Shown: positions 1 through 11,600, numbered from the stretch's first letter. The stretch: 64,000 nucleotides of DNA from Bostrychus sinensis (GCA_020698575.1 CM036244.1:12996534-13060533), one strand, 5' to 3'. The notes: generated by a model not told the origin, from the letters alone. Program-made: numbers and translations.

Positions 1-714
1 AGTCAGGTGCATAACAACATATGGAGTAACCTCAAATATTTATCTATGCAGTTTATATACTGTAGTCTATCCTGGCTAACGCTGAACCTGAGGCTGTGAA
101 AATGAAATTAGTTCTAGGACAGAGAAACAGGATGTGCCAGGGTTGGTGCCGTTATAAAAAAAAAAAAATCTGGTGCTCTGTTATGGTTTTTGTTGGATGT
201 GTGTGAAGCGCACCAAAAAACATAAGAAACATGAGGAGATGTACACAAACACAAAAACTTAAGACTAAACCAGGACTCAGACAAGGCTACATGAGGACTA
301 AATTAAGGTAATCGTGACAAAATCAGGACTTTTTAAATAGTTTTATTTGCCCAAAACACATTTTCATTTAAGCCTCTGATAGTAAAATGATCCTGACAGT
401 GTACATCTGTCAGATGGAGGACCTCAGCGTTATTGCCATATGTTTAGTTTCTTGTGATATGGATATTGTGTTTGCTGATATTGCTATAATGATTCATTTG
501 CAACATATTGTGTACCATGTGTTTTCTATATTCCCTGTTGCTATACAATGTGACCCCAAAGTGTAAACTTGGCATTTTGGCATTATTTTTTCAGCACTAT
601 TTCTTGATTTACAAGATACCAGTTTTTTAGGCTTGCTTGCAATTTTTACAATGTATTTAATGAATGCCTCACTGGTGAAATGAATATAAAGACATACCAT
701 ATGTTCTCGAAGCA
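1..714. other. Non-coding, no gene recognised
   Basis: No coding pattern, RNA gene or complete repeat is recognisable. Positions about 255-335 hold several reverse-strand copies of the GTCCTGGTTTA motif that forms minisatellites elsewhere in the window. The rest is AT-rich with an A-run near 158. The short reverse-strand frame at 494-724 matches nothing I know. Confidence 0.6.
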
Positions 715-715
715 T

Positions 716-1174
716 TTTATCCAACCATCCATCTTCTGCTTTATCCGGGGCCGGGTTGCGGGGGCAGCAGTCTAAGCAGGGACGCTCAGACTTCTCTCTC
801 CTCAGACACTTCTTCCAGCTTGTTCAGTGGGACCCCAAGACCTTCCCAGGCCAGTCGAGAGACATCCTAGGTCTTCCCCGGGCTGCCTCCCGATGGGACA
901 TACCCGGGAACATCTCCCCAGGGAGGCGTCCAGGAGGCATCCGGAACAGATGCCTGAGCCACCTCAGCTGATTCCTCTCAATGCAGAGGAGCAGCGGCTC
1001 TACTCCGAGCTCCTCCCGAGTGACCGAGCTCCTTCTAAGGGAGCGCCCAACCACCCAGCGGAGGAAACTAATTTTGACTGCTTGTATCTGGGATCTTGTC
1101 CTTTTGGACATGACCCAAAGCTCATAGATCGACCAGCTCAGCTCGTTCTTCACCACAACAGAACAATACAACAA
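716..1174 (-). mobile_element. LINE 3' end with reverse-transcriptase ORF tail
   Basis: Read on the minus strand, 1174 to 827 encodes the C-terminal tail of a fish non-LTR retrotransposon polyprotein. Recognisable blocks are ELWVMSKRTRSQIQA, REELGVEPLLL, QLRWLRHLFRMPPGRLPG and RGRPR. This region lies beyond the RT palm and carries no catalytic residues. A short 3' UTR follows and ends near 716 in an ATGG-type tail, as expected for a 5'-truncated insertion. A few in-frame deletions relative to the usual family pattern (between SIY and ELWVM) mark it as dead. The clade is uncertain: RTE/Rex3-like or another Jockey-group LINE. A second copy of the same 3' end lies at 35214-35395 on the plus strand. 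Confidence 0.75.
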
Positions 1175-1303
1175 CCATACAGTTTTGCCAAATTGTGTTA
1201 TGTTTTGAGATTCTCCTTTTGACAGAAACTAATTTAGGCACATAATTGAGAGATTGGAAAAATGTCAGCCATGTGACTAACACGACTATGGTTTGGATGC
1301 ACC

Positions 1304-1366
1304 CCACCTAAGGCCCATAGTTCCTGGGATATAGGCTCCAGCCACCCACGACCCATAATCTTTCAC
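1304..1366 (+). repeat. SINE/L2-type 3' tail fragment
   Basis: The block CCTAAGGCCCATAGTTCC followed by GGCTCCAGCCACCC is the shared 3' tail of fish SINEs and L2-type LINEs. Only the tail is present. It abuts the reverse-transcriptase relic that begins at about 1367. Confidence 0.7.
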
Positions 1367-2038
1367 TACAGCAATATCACAACTCAGTCCAGCAGTTTAA
1401 ACAGTGGTGCAAACAAAATCATCTTCATCTAAATCTCAATAAAACAAAAGAGATGACTATCGGGACTCATACTCAGCAATATTCAACCATTATCGACAAT
1501 ACCCTAATAGAAACCGTGGATCAGTTCAAATACCTTGGACTGACAATAGAAAATAAATTCAATTTTGATCAACACATACAGGACATTCACAAAAAAAGCA
1601 ACCAGACTGTCAGCCATTCACAAATTAAAGGGACTAAATGTTTCATCTAATATCCTCCTTCTGCTCTATAAAAGTATTTTTTAACTGGTCCTCACTTACT
1701 GCTCTACATGCTTTTAAAATATTCTCACAGTCAAAAATCGGACCTTCCTCACAAAAACAACCAATATTGCTTCAAATGTCATAGGCCTACAAACTCCCAG
1801 CCTTACTCAGTTAAATGCTAAAGCCATCACACTCATTGCAAACACCATGATACAAAATCACACTCACCCACTAAACCAGTACTTTACCTTACTACCCTCT
1901 GGACGCAGATACAGAACCCTACGATACAATAGAGCGCAATTCAAAAACAGCTCCATACCTTCAGCCATCACAGCATTAAATCAGCAGAGAATCCAGTCGA
2001 TATATTGCCTTTTCTGCTCTTGCTTTGTCAATGATTAG
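1367..2038 (+). pseudogene. Jockey-group LINE reverse transcriptase C-terminal relic
   Basis: Frame 1 reads from about 1381 to 1650 and contains NLNKTKEM and QFKYLGLTIENKFNFD. These are the post-palm blocks of L2/CR1/Rex1-type reverse transcriptases. The reading then shifts to frame 2 at 1847-2038, with HPLNQYFTLLPSGRRYRTL and a terminal region ending near ALNQ. The frame change and the stops between the two parts show a dead, 5'-truncated copy. The palm domain with its catalytic aspartates is missing. Rex1/Babar-like is the most likely clade, but I cannot prove it here. Confidence 0.7.
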
Positions 2039-2097
2039 TTATTGTTATATGTTTGTGAATGTCATGTCTATGTATGTAACAGGAATAAGCAAAAGAT

Positions 2098-2541
2098 GGC
2101 AAACTGTTGGCTCAAAGAGAGTGCAAATACAATGAGAAAGATATTTCTTATGGTTGATATCTGTAAATGACACAGAGAGGAGTGGGACAGTGAGCAGGAA
2201 GTTGGCATTATATGGGATGTACCCTGCCTAAGGCCCATAGTTGCTGGGATAGGCTTTAGCCACCTAAGAAGAGGACTGATTGAATGTGTTTTATATTAAT
2301 ATTGCTCCACTGACAGAGCCATAAACCATCAGGGATAATAATAAAACCCAATGTGGGCTGCCTTTTTGAAAATGCAATGTTGATAATATTTCAGTAGGGT
2401 TTATAAATTGGAAGTTTCTGTGTATATTTTATATTGACACGATTAAACCTCAGGCAGATTGTTGGTTCAAAGAGCAACAGGTTTTTCTGATGGTCAATAT
2501 CTGTAAACGACACAGGCAGGAGTGGGACGGTGAGCAGAGAG
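2098..2541 (+). repeat. Local direct duplication around a SINE tail
   Basis: Positions about 2098-2197 and 2452-2541 are diverged direct repeats. Both contain a CTGTTGG/TTGTTGG-TCAAAGAG block and then GATATCTGTAAATGACACAG or a near copy, ending AGTGGGAC-GTGAGCAG. They are offset by about 350 bp. Between them, 2215-2262, lies another SINE/L2 tail with CCTAAGGCCCATAGTTGC. Confidence 0.65.
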
Positions 2542-3170
2542 GCCGGTGCCTACAGAGGAGCAGACAGATACTGTATGTGCCACAAATGGAGAGGTAATAG
2601 ACGGTAAGTGCCCCGAGACTGTACAATATTTAATACCACTGCCTCCAGAGTCAATATATCCCTGATGAGTTTGGCCTGAATCCTACCATCTCCTCATTTC
2701 TGTTAGCGCCCTAGTAAAAAAGAAAAGGGGGACTTCTATGCTTGAGCAATAGTAAAAAGGCGAGGGGGAGTAAATTATGAATGTAAGAGCTCAAAGCCAA
2801 CTGCAGAGGAGCGTATTAGGAGCGTCGATGCACAAGGACAAACTGTGGCGTCATGTGAGGAAAAAACAGTTTAAGAGACTTCTGAAGTAAAACTGCTGCT
2901 GGGAGACGAAAATGCGAGTTAGTCAGTCAGAAATAAGGAGAGTGAGGTTTTAATGAGGTAAAGGTGCTGTTTTTTGCGTTTATTAGTGATTATTGATAGA
3001 CTCTACACATTTCTAGTGTCTTTAGGCTAATGAAGGGACACCACTCCTGCTCCAAGTCCAAGACCTACCTTCATTTATTTCAGACATAAATTATCTAATG
3101 TTCATGTATAATTAGTTAGTAGCTCTACAGGTTTATTGTACTTCTTCCAGTGGTACTCAGGAGTCTTTTG
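2542..3170. other. Non-coding, nothing recognised
   Basis: Mixed-composition sequence with no long open frame, RNA gene or known repeat that I can identify. Confidence 0.5.
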
Positions 3171-3174
3171 CAGT

Positions 3175-3312
3175 TCAGGTCTTGATTTAGCTCAATTTAG
3201 AGCCAGTACTTGTCCTGCTTAGTTCTGGGTTTGTCCTGGTTTAGCAGTTTAGCCTTCACTTTTACCTGGCTTTGTCCTGGATTAGTCCTGTTTTGGGCTC
3301 ATTTAGTCGATT
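3175..3312 (+). repeat. Degenerate GTCCTGGTTTA minisatellite
   Basis: Short irregular units of the form TTTGTCCTGG or TTTAGTCCTG recur about ten times. The same motif is found at 255-335 (reverse), 54970-55035 and, greatly expanded, at 60540-60910. Confidence 0.6.
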
Positions 3313-3539
3313 ATTGATGGTACTTTGAAAGCCAAATATTTTCTGAGGTGGTACTTGGTGTCAAAAGTTTAGTTTACAAAATGTTGGTCTCTAGGGGGCA
3401 GATCAAACTGCGTTTGAATGCAACATAACCAATCAGAAAGCAGGACGCAGCACTTATACCAAAACAGCTGTGGATTTGATATCATTTTAAAAGCATACAA
3501 TCAAAATGAGAATCTAAGCATAAAATATACCCTATTTAA

Positions 3540-4068
3540 AGAGTCCCTATTTTGCTAAATCAACTTTTTTTTAGCTTTTTTAATATAATGTTTCCACTTC
3601 AAAAACATACCTGAAATATATTATTTTGTCTCATTCACTCATGTTTGAGTAATCCTGTTTGCTGAGCCTGTTCCTTCTCCAGAGCTGAAAACGCTCGGTC
3701 TCACCGCTCTGTGTAGACTCGTGAAACCAGATAGTGATCCTGCACGTTTCTAAAGCTCATACACCGTCAGTGGACTTGTTCTGATCATTTCACCGCTTAA
3801 ACTATTGTCACTACAAAGCAGTCAGCTCATTTATCTATCTGTTACCCTTATGTTGTTACTAGCCAGGCTAAATTGCCATTTTTTGCTCTGTCCATTCCCC
3901 AATGTTCCCAGCAGGGGACATCGGACACCTAATCCAAGCTTTCTCTGCTGTCCCCAAAAGACATCTTCCATACATATACATTATTTTACATTCTTTTATT
4001 AAAAAAAAAAAAAGAAATATCAATGCAAAGGTGTCCAAAACAATTTCAAAAAGCATAATGTAGGACCT
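3540..4068 (+). mobile_element. TTTAA-associated MITE, family copy 1
   Basis: The left end begins after TTTAA (3535-3539) with AGAGTCCCTATTTTGC. The right end reads GCATAATGTAGGACCT, an imperfect inverted match. The interior 3631-3728 is homologous to 27970-28070. The right part, about 3915-4068, is homologous to the reverse complements of 20261-20430 and of the segment at 50385-50545. No coding sequence is present. It is probably a non-autonomous DNA transposon of a family that targets TTTAA or TTAA. Confidence 0.55.
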
Positions 4069-4119
4069 GGACCAAATCGAATCATGCGAATGGGCACCTG
4101 GACATAAAGTAATATTAAT

Positions 4120-4460
4120 AGTAATAATAATCTTTATTCATATAGCACTTTTAAAAAACAAGGTTTACAAAGTGCTTACCAAATAAAAATATTACAAAAA
4201 TCAACATATGAATAACAAGATAAATAGAAATAAATACAAATACTTATAAAAAGGCAAGCTGATAAAAGTGGGTTTTAAGAAGACTTAAAAAATGTCACTG
4301 ATTGTGTCAGCCTCATCTTCTCAGGCAGGTTGTTCCAGAGTCGAGGGGCTTGGATCGAAAAAGCTCGGTCACCTTTGGTCTTGAGTCTCGACCTTGGAAC
4401 AGCTAACAGTGACCTGCCTGAGGATCTAACACTGCAGGGAGGCTCATGTAAAGTCAATAA
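4120..4460 (-). mobile_element. L2 LINE 3' end
   Basis: The minus-strand frame at 4457-4275 carries the L2 C-terminal blocks LLAVPRSRLKTKGDRAF and APRLWNNLPEKMR. The 3' UTR follows, with the typical terminal 'GTGCTATATGAATAAAG' and an ATT-rich tail at 4120-4140. The copy is 5'-truncated, so only the last 60 residues of the ORF remain. A plus-strand copy is at 11800-12720. Confidence 0.8.
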
Positions 4461-5517
4461 CTCTATGATGTAGCTTGGTGCAAAAATCAGCTAAAACCAG
4501 GGTGATATGTTGTCTGCTAAAACCAGTGAGAAGCTGTTGCAGAAGTAGTATTTCTTCTCAACTCTGTAGTACACGACTCTCTCCTCTGTAACTCCACCTT
4601 GTCCAAAGTCTAGCTCCATATTACTCGCTTGACCTTTGGTTTAGATGCTCATTAACTTTTACCAACAGTGAAGAGCTTCATATCTGCATTATGTATAATT
4701 CATCCTTATAAAAAATGTCTTCAATTTCTCATAAACTACTCCCATCTTCTGCCTTCCTTCATGCCGTATTTTCCCCCCATTTTTTTTTTTTTTTCCTGTC
4801 TCTTCCTCTCAACAATCAGTCAGTCACAGTGTCTCGGCAGCGTGGATGTGTTCCCACAAATCCTGCTCTCACACAACTCACAAACTGACTTTGCAAGAAA
4901 ATCGGCGTGGGATTCAAGCAGCAGAGGAGGCTAAAAAGGGAAACGGAAAAGTCGGACAGGGGGGAAAAAAACACGTCTTTGGGTTGAAGTAGGAAGCTGA
5001 AAGTGAATTAGGAACATAAGTAAACAGGGGGAAGCTTGTTGGAGATACACCATGTCCTCCTGAGACTGTGGCATCTATATTTTGAGTGTGTTTTTTCTGT
5101 ACAGTGATGTTCGTCAGGGCAGACACGGTGAATACACAGTGAATCAGCTCCGTCTCCTCCTCCTCTTCTTCTGCATCGGTCCCAGAGGACGCCCTGTCAC
5201 TGAGCTGAAGAGATGAGCATTTGCATCTCTCTTTCCCCAGTGTCTTTTCTCACATGCAGGTTCACGTGCTCAAGTGGTTTTCTGGCTGTCTGGATGTGTC
5301 TCAGGTTAGATAAACATTCACTCGAGTACAGTAAAGCTGGAGTAGTTTAGACTTGTCTTGGGGGTACATTTTAAAGGTCTTGGTCTTGTCTGAGACATTG
5401 AAGAGAATGGATGGAGAAATTAGTTCAACTTTAGATTACAACCTGTGACTTTCCAGCAACTTCCATACTGAGTAAATGCATGCAACATCACTGGCAACGC
5501 AGTAAAATAATAATACT
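4461..5517. other. Non-repetitive non-coding block
   Basis: No gene or repeat is recognised. Around 4800-5270 the sequence has balanced composition, and 5208-5234 contains a near-palindrome centred on GAGCATTTGCATCT. It could be a conserved non-coding element, but nothing here proves it. Confidence 0.4.
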
Positions 5518-5600
5518 TACCAATATAAGAATAAGAATAAGAATATCTTTTTAGTCCCACAGTGGGGAAATTGCAAATATCCATCAATAACAACATATAA
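5518..5600 (-). repeat. Retroelement 3' tail fragment
   Basis: GAATAAGAATAAGAATATC followed by CCCACAGTGGGGAAATT is, in reverse complement, a common fish retroelement 3' end with a short TTATTC tail. Confidence 0.5.
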
Positions 5601-6378
5601 ACAAGAATTACATTTTCACTTGCTTTCTTTTTATTTCTTAGACCAGTGGTTCCTGGTCTGCTTATGTGACCCATTGTTATCCCTGGTCATTTTACTGTTA
5701 CCCACTTTTGGGACAACCAAAATTACTTTTATTTTATAATAATTTCTACAAACTATATGGTACATGTATTTTAAAATGTGTTTCATCATTTCATGCAATG
5801 AAAACACTAATTTGGGTTCATATAAACAAAACATTGAAACTACATTAAGCCTCCTCTGAAGCACTTTTGAATCTTGATCCATGTGCTTTAGATTACAGCC
5901 AGATTATTCCTAGGGACTTACATTGAAGATACAAAGTTTTTGAAGAAATTGCTGCTGCTTAATTAGGTCTTTTGCATTAAATTTGCATTTGACATCACCT
6001 CGACATAAATATCTTCATGGTAGAGCTTCTACCACATCTTGTTTGTGACTCAGTGTCACTGGTTAAGATGTAATGTTAATGTTAATGTTAATACAATGTG
6101 GTTGAGAGTCTGCATATAGCATGTGTGTGTCCTGAGACACTTTCGGCTAAAATTCTATTACTTTTTTATGTTCAACAAGTCATAAAATCGCTCCTTTAAT
6201 ATCTTCATTAATGCAAATTGTATAAAATAAAAGTAAATTTTCTTAAGTTTATAACGATATATTGGTTGGATAGTTTCTTTTACAAATATTTTATTGTGGC
6301 TGTATGAAATAGCGCTATTGTCCGAGGTTTAAGCGAGGCAGTGCTCTGGCCCTGATTCGGACACACGAAAGTTCCGAT
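5601..6378. other. Non-coding, nothing recognised
   Basis: AT-rich. A small ATGTTA repeat lies at 6069-6092. No gene is supported. Confidence 0.5.
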
Positions 6379-6813
6379 ATCGGACACGCTCACCTTTCTG
6401 CCGTTTTCAGCCTTATTTGTTAGATTTTTCTCTTGTGATTGGCTCTAATTTAAAGCTTATTAACATTAACAAATCTTCACATCCGTTACCTTGTTTCCAT
6501 CTTTCAAAATAAGATTGTGGGCTAAGCTAACATTAATCAGCAAATCACAAGACGGACAAAGTTAGCTACAAAAACACTAAGATCACTGAAAGAACGTCGC
6601 CCGAGTGTGACCTGAGCGTTCCCTGCGCATTTCCCTATCAAAATTATTTTCATATCATGATTATTTTATAAACCCTTAGCATAAATACACAAAAATTACC
6701 ACAGAGGTAGAGCAATATGCAGAGTTTTTGTTTATCTACGGTTAGCCAGTTAACGTGGTTACGAACGTCTGTTAGCAGACTGAAAAATACCAAAAGGTGA
6801 GCGCGTCCGACTC
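6379..6813. mobile_element. Possible TIR element of about 435 bp
   Basis: Near the left end TCGGACACGCTCACCTTTCT is matched, in reverse complement, by AGGTGAGCGCGTCCGA near 6796-6813. The similarity runs on over roughly 33 bp (CGTTTTCAGCC against its reverse complement, GGNTGAAAAA). The interior has no coding potential. A target duplication is not evident. The superfamily is unknown. Confidence 0.45.
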
Positions 6814-7955
6814 AGGACAAACATACTCTGTTTTATTTTGAAATATACAGGATCTTCTTCACTGGTCCCATGTCTAACTTCCTGTCTGGCTTGATCTGGT
6901 TCATTCATCTTGCTGTATGGGGGCTGCAGCATCTGTCAAAAATAGACTTGTGCATATTTTTACTGGAGCGCAGGACATAAGGCAGCCGGTGTAAACTCAC
7001 ACATTGAATGATTAGAATGATGTCTCTTTGTTACGAAGGTCGTACGCATTCAGTGTGAATTGGGCATTATGGAAGCTACCTTTTGGCAGAAGTAATTCTG
7101 TATTTGTGAGCTTTACCACACTTCCTGTGCACTTTGTACAACATAAAAAGAATAATATTTTACATTATGTCACACTTTTAAAAGTGTCTCTCACCACTAA
7201 ACCTATAAATATTTCTTCCAGGTACATTTGCGTTTAGTGTGAATTGCCCTTTCCCCAAATGTAAAATTTACATGTAAATATATTTTGACTCAGAGTTTAT
7301 TGTCATGACAGGATTCACTTTAGTCATACATCTCTTTATGCTGTTACACATGGGGCTTACAGCACACAGAAATAGCAATGGTATGTGTCAAAAAAAGATG
7401 TATTTCTGCAGTGAGCCTGAAGGCAGAGAGGAACATGTAGCGAATGTGGAGAACGGCTAAGTTTAGCACATCTCTCCACCACAAGCAATTTTACGCAAAG
7501 ATCCCAAGTGACGGTAGGAAAGAGATTTGAACTCGCAATACTTCAAGTCCCCGGGGTCACGGTGATGAAATCTGAAGGGTGAAGTGGCTAAGAAAGTTTC
7601 ACTCTAGACTGTAGATGAAAAAAATAAGAGACCACTACAATTTCTTCTTAAATCAGCTTCTCTCTGAGTCTGACAACCATCCCAGGCCAGTGTCTGTTAA
7701 ATGTCTTCACAAACCTCCCAGACCATTATTGGTTTTCAAGAGCGGTAATTTAGTTGGTTCGCTTAAATCTCTGGCTTAATAGAGCAGAGTTACAGTATAC
7801 ACACTTTAAAATATAATACAGAAAGACCTTAAACTAGAAACTCTCATCTCCATAAATTTAAATTTAAAGCTTCCATAAAAAATTTGGTAATAAACACATG
7901 TGCTTGCTTTTCTTGAGATGTTTTAACATACTGTACTTATTTATTATGAAAATGT
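6814..7955. other. Non-coding, nothing recognised
   Basis: No gene, RNA or dispersed repeat is recognised. The short frame at 7028-7237 shows no recognisable domain. Confidence 0.5.
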
Positions 7956-7959
7956 AAAG

Positions 7960-8102
7960 TACTGTTAATATGTACTGTATGTATGTATGTATGTATCTGT
8001 TTCTGTGGATTGGCTGCTACCTTGGCCAGGTCTCTCTTGAAAAAGAGATTCTGAATCTCAGTGGGACTTCCTAGTTAAATAAAAATAAATAAATAAATAA
8101 TA
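7960..8102 (+). repeat. LINE 3' end with AAAT tail
   Basis: The segment CTTGGCCAGGTCTCTCTTG, then AAAAGAGATT and GGGACTTCCTAGTTAAATA, is a widespread vertebrate LINE 3' terminus (CR1/Rex-like). It ends in a (AAAT)n tail at 8083-8102. A GTAT microsatellite precedes it at 7976-7996. Confidence 0.65.
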
Positions 8103-8654
8103 CATTATTCATATGGATATAATGTGCTGTCTAGTCTTGTGGAAAGCTCTACACCTGAAAGTCTCCTGGGTGCAGTACTGTGTGATATTAGGACTTTGTT
8201 CATAAAACGAATCAGCAAACACCGCATGCAATTTATCCACAAATTAAACTACTGTGTGCTTTTCTCATGAAATGTGGACGTACTGTACATAGGAGTATAA
8301 TATGTTTTCCCTCTTTTATGGGGTTTATGTTTGTCTTAGAATATGTGAAGTATTTTCATAAGCCTAGGGTTCCTTAGAGACATAAACTAATTGGAAAAAA
8401 TATTTATAAAAAATATTTTATAAGATGTGGGAAAAGAGGAGCTAAGGTGGAACATGGATGTTAAGTTACAGAGTGCTAGGATGTGATGAGAAATGATAAA
8501 GAAAAGCAGGGATGCATTTTTAGGAGCTTCTAGATATGTTTTGATTTTATTTATAGTTATTTATGAAATTAGTATTTATTTATTTTAGGAAAACAGCTGA
8601 ATAATATAGAACTGGTCTGCGCAAATAATACATTTATACGTATTTTCTTATCAG
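8103..8654. other. Non-coding, nothing recognised
   Basis: AT-rich sequence without an identifiable gene or repeat. Confidence 0.5.
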
Positions 8655-9385
8655 CTATTATTATGAAAAATCAATGTTTTCTACAATGTTCTCTCATCAA
8701 AAACATATCCTTGAGTTGTGTTTTGTTTCCGTCGCGCTTGTTTCACTAAGTATTCTCTGGCACTGCCTTGCTGAGCCCTCAAAACGCTCGGTTCCACAAA
8801 CCTCTTACCCACTCCAGGAAGCGCTGATGCAATCAACAAACCCTCTACATCCAATCTGCTCTCATTCATTGATCTCAAAAAGTCTGTTTCCACTGATTTG
8901 CTATTTTTCATTTTCCAGTAAAACAGGCTTTATACATAAAAGTTTAAGGAAGTGGAGGTACCTGTATTGTTTAAATCAGGGGTGTCCAAACTATGGCCCG
9001 GGGGCCAAATGCGGCCCGCAGACTATTTTTTTATTGGCCCTCGGACTTCACTCACAATTGGCCCAAATTGCCACAGATAGCACTTTTTACTGCAAGGTTT
9101 GAAACTGCAGGTAAAAAACTTCATTTGTATGAGCTGTACCTGGCTTTAAGAAAGAAAAAAATGGAAATTCGTGGCTGGTGGCGCCAAAAAAAAAGCAACG
9201 TCTTCTTTTGTGGTGATGCAGAATCTGGCGCCTCCTGCACATATATTCTTCAGTATGTGGCCCTCAAGGAAAAAAGTTTGGACACCCCTGGTTTAAATGA
9301 TGTACTATAGACCGCAACACTCTGCAGTCTGCTGCCCTCTGCTGGTCTCTTCACCTGTTTCTTTATGGCACCAGTACAGTACTCA
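8655..9385 (+). mobile_element. TTTAA-family repeat copy, split by a hAT MITE
   Basis: 8680-8968 and 9300-9385 together match the reverse complement of the 46374-46909 element. Shared blocks include GAGTTGTGTTTTGTTT, GGTTCCACAAACCTC, CCCTCTACATCCA and CTGGTCTCTTCACCTGTTT. In this copy the homology is broken by 8977-9290, which the 46-kb copy lacks. No real gene is present: the frame at 8674-9102 crosses the insertion junction. Confidence 0.65.
8977..9290. mobile_element. hAT MITE with perfect 8-bp target duplication
   Basis: This 314-bp element starts CAGGGGTGTCCAAACTATGG and ends in TTTGGACACCCCTG, giving terminal inverted repeats of about 15 bp. It is flanked by the exact 8-bp duplication GTTTAAAT at 8969-8976 and 9291-9298. 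TIR and duplication length fit the hAT superfamily (Charlie-like ends). It has no transposase. The homologous repeat at 46.4-46.9 kb lacks it and serves as an empty site. Confidence 0.9.
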
Positions 9386-10392
9386 TTAAAATGTTTTCTT
9401 TTTGTCACATAATGTTTGTTTGTTTTGTTTTTTTTCTGCAGTGCTGTTCTAGAGGTGACGAAGATTGGTTTAAAAATATGAAAAAAAAAGGATTCTCTTT
9501 AAAATGACTTAATTGTCTCTCCAGTGAAGGAAGCCATTGCAGCTTTCAAATGTTAACAAACTAAGCACAACTGGAGAAGCCCATTGAATAAATCTCTCAC
9601 ACTAAAATTTGAGAGCAAACATATTTCATAAACAACATGTCCCAGCGTATACAGAAGATTGACTTGGATGGATTTAAGAGTGGAGCGTTTAATTTCAAAA
9701 TCATCAATTCTACTTTTATGAAAGTAATGCTAGTACAACAAAAACACTACTTCAAGTAAAACCCAAAGCAACGCTGCCGTATTAATCAACCTAAAAGTAT
9801 AACAACACACTCGGCGCTGAAGATAAAGGTCATGCAGCAAATGAGGCCATGTTATTAGTGCTGACCCTGCAAAGAGGCTTTCACCAGTTGGAAATCCTCT
9901 AAACCATAATGTGTTTTGTTTTGTTTTCATTTAGAGCCGCTCTTATGCACAATGAAAATATGACAAAAGCTGTTTAATTGCATAAAAGTTATTCACAAAG
10001 GTAACTGGATAGAAACTGTCAAAAGTAAGTTGTGGTGCAAGAAAGTGTTTATCAGTCTAAAATCTCCCATAATAGTTTTTTTTTTTTTTTTTTTTTTTTT
10101 GAAAAATAGGAAATGCTGTTACTAACCTACTGCAAACGGAAATATGTTTGAAAACAGTCCAAAAAATGAATGCAATAACTTCTGCCATTGTGGTTATGTT
10201 TATGCCATTTTGATTTGTTGGTTGGCTGCTTTCTTAGTCTGATAGAAAGACAAAAAATAAAAACTGATTTTTATTTTTTTAATTTTTTTTTTAAGGAAAG
10301 TTAGTAAATGTCCAAGGAAGAATTATTTTAATTTATTTTTTCAATGAGAATCTTAATCAACTGGCTGCTAGATATCAGTAAAGTAGACCTGC
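9386..10392. other. Non-coding, one possible conserved block
   Basis: A pure run of 25 T lies at 10076-10100. Around 9720-9990 the sequence is balanced and non-repetitive, with TTTAATTGCATAAAAG near 9971-9986, a possible homeodomain-type site. No gene is seen. Confidence 0.4.
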
Positions 10393-10470
10393 ATTATAGG
10401 TGAATAGATAAAGCATTTACCCCTACACCATTTTAAGTCCAGTTCTATATTGTGAGATAGGACCAGCGCC
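10393..10470 (+). repeat. Single copy related to the 57-kb satellite
   Basis: AGATAAAGCATTTACCCCT followed by TATTGTGAGATAGG matches the monomer of the tandem array at 57040-58430. A dispersed copy points to a mobile origin for that satellite. Confidence 0.65.
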
Positions 10471-11076
10471 TTCTGTGCTGTGAAATCTGTGCTCTCCAAA
10501 TGCTTCCATATTAAGTAAGATGTTCATTTTATGTAGTGGTGTGTTTTTATATAACTGACCATTTGCACTCAGTCTCTCGCTGTAACGTGGAGCTGTCAGA
10601 CAGAAATAGAGCCATATCCTCAACTGTGATTAACCTCTGAGTCACAGAGAAGTGCTCAGTCATTTAACCCAACACTGAAGTCAGAGATTCATCTGGAAAA
10701 AAAAAAAAAAAAGGCAGAAATCGACTGGAGAGGACTGGACTTTTGTACGCACCTTATCTCCACAGCTCTTCCCACACTACTGAAGCTGAAGTGTTTTAAT
10801 TAAAGTCATCATCCACTGGGACAGGACAGGGCTGACTGTGGGCCAGGGGTCAGAGTGGAGGGGCAGGACACAAACGGGATAATGTGAGTTTGAGAGAGGA
10901 GTCAGGAGGATGTGGTGCAAAATGCAGATGGGATGAACAAAAGACAAACTGGACTGTACTTAAAATAATGTGTCCTTTAACCTATGTTCCTGAAATATTA
11001 ACAGACTGAGGAAGCTAAGTGTGCATTCAAAATATAAATATTGTCATGGTGAATGTGCCCCTTTATATACATTTAT
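10471..11076. other. Non-coding, no repeat recognised
   Basis: An A-run lies near 10698-10713. 10720-10930 is balanced in composition and could be conserved. The short reverse-strand frame at 10423-10623 shows no domain. Confidence 0.4.
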
Positions 11077-11130
11077 ACTACTACTACTACTACTACTACT
11101 ACTATAATAATAATAATAATAATAATAATA
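11077..11130. repeat. Compound ACT/ATA microsatellite
   Basis: (ACT)9 at 11077-11103 passes directly into (ATA)9 through 11130. Confidence 0.9.
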
Positions 11131-11391
11131 CACTGTACACATAGACAAGACAATATACAAAATATACAAAAAGGAGAAAACAAACCACAACATTAAGTTA
11201 CACTAAAACACTGTGCTTCATAAAAGCCAATAAAACAATGTGGGCTATTGCTTCACTTTAAAATGGGCCTGTAAAGCTTACTTTGAGAGTTTATTGCCCC
11301 ACTAAAATCCATCTTGTCCCACTCAAAGCAATGCATTTACATTTAAAAATACTGGCATACTTAAACATTCAGCAATAATAATTATGGATTT

Positions 11392-11600
11392 AATTTTGAT
11401 TGCGCCTTTCTAGATACTCAAACTGCTTTATATTGCTTGCATTATTCATTATTCATTCATTCAGACTGACCAAGACGTGGCTGCCATTCTGTGCCAACAA
11501 CCTCTCCGCCCTCAACCAAACACAGTCACACTAACACATACATTCATACATTCATACATTCATACATTCATACATAGGCCCCACTGACAGCTGTGGGTGA
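11392..11600 (+). repeat. tRNA-related SINE-family fragment
   Basis: The interior contains GTGGCTGCCATTCTGTGCC and CCGCCCTCAACC, followed by a (CATT/CATA)n stretch at 11535-11577. The same order of blocks is found at 15552-15735, 29390-29575 and 48740-48870, where a tRNA-like segment is also visible. Confidence 0.55.

Noticed and set aside
8674..9102. 142-codon frame as a possible gene
   Set aside because: It spans the junction of a TTTAA-family repeat and a hAT MITE.
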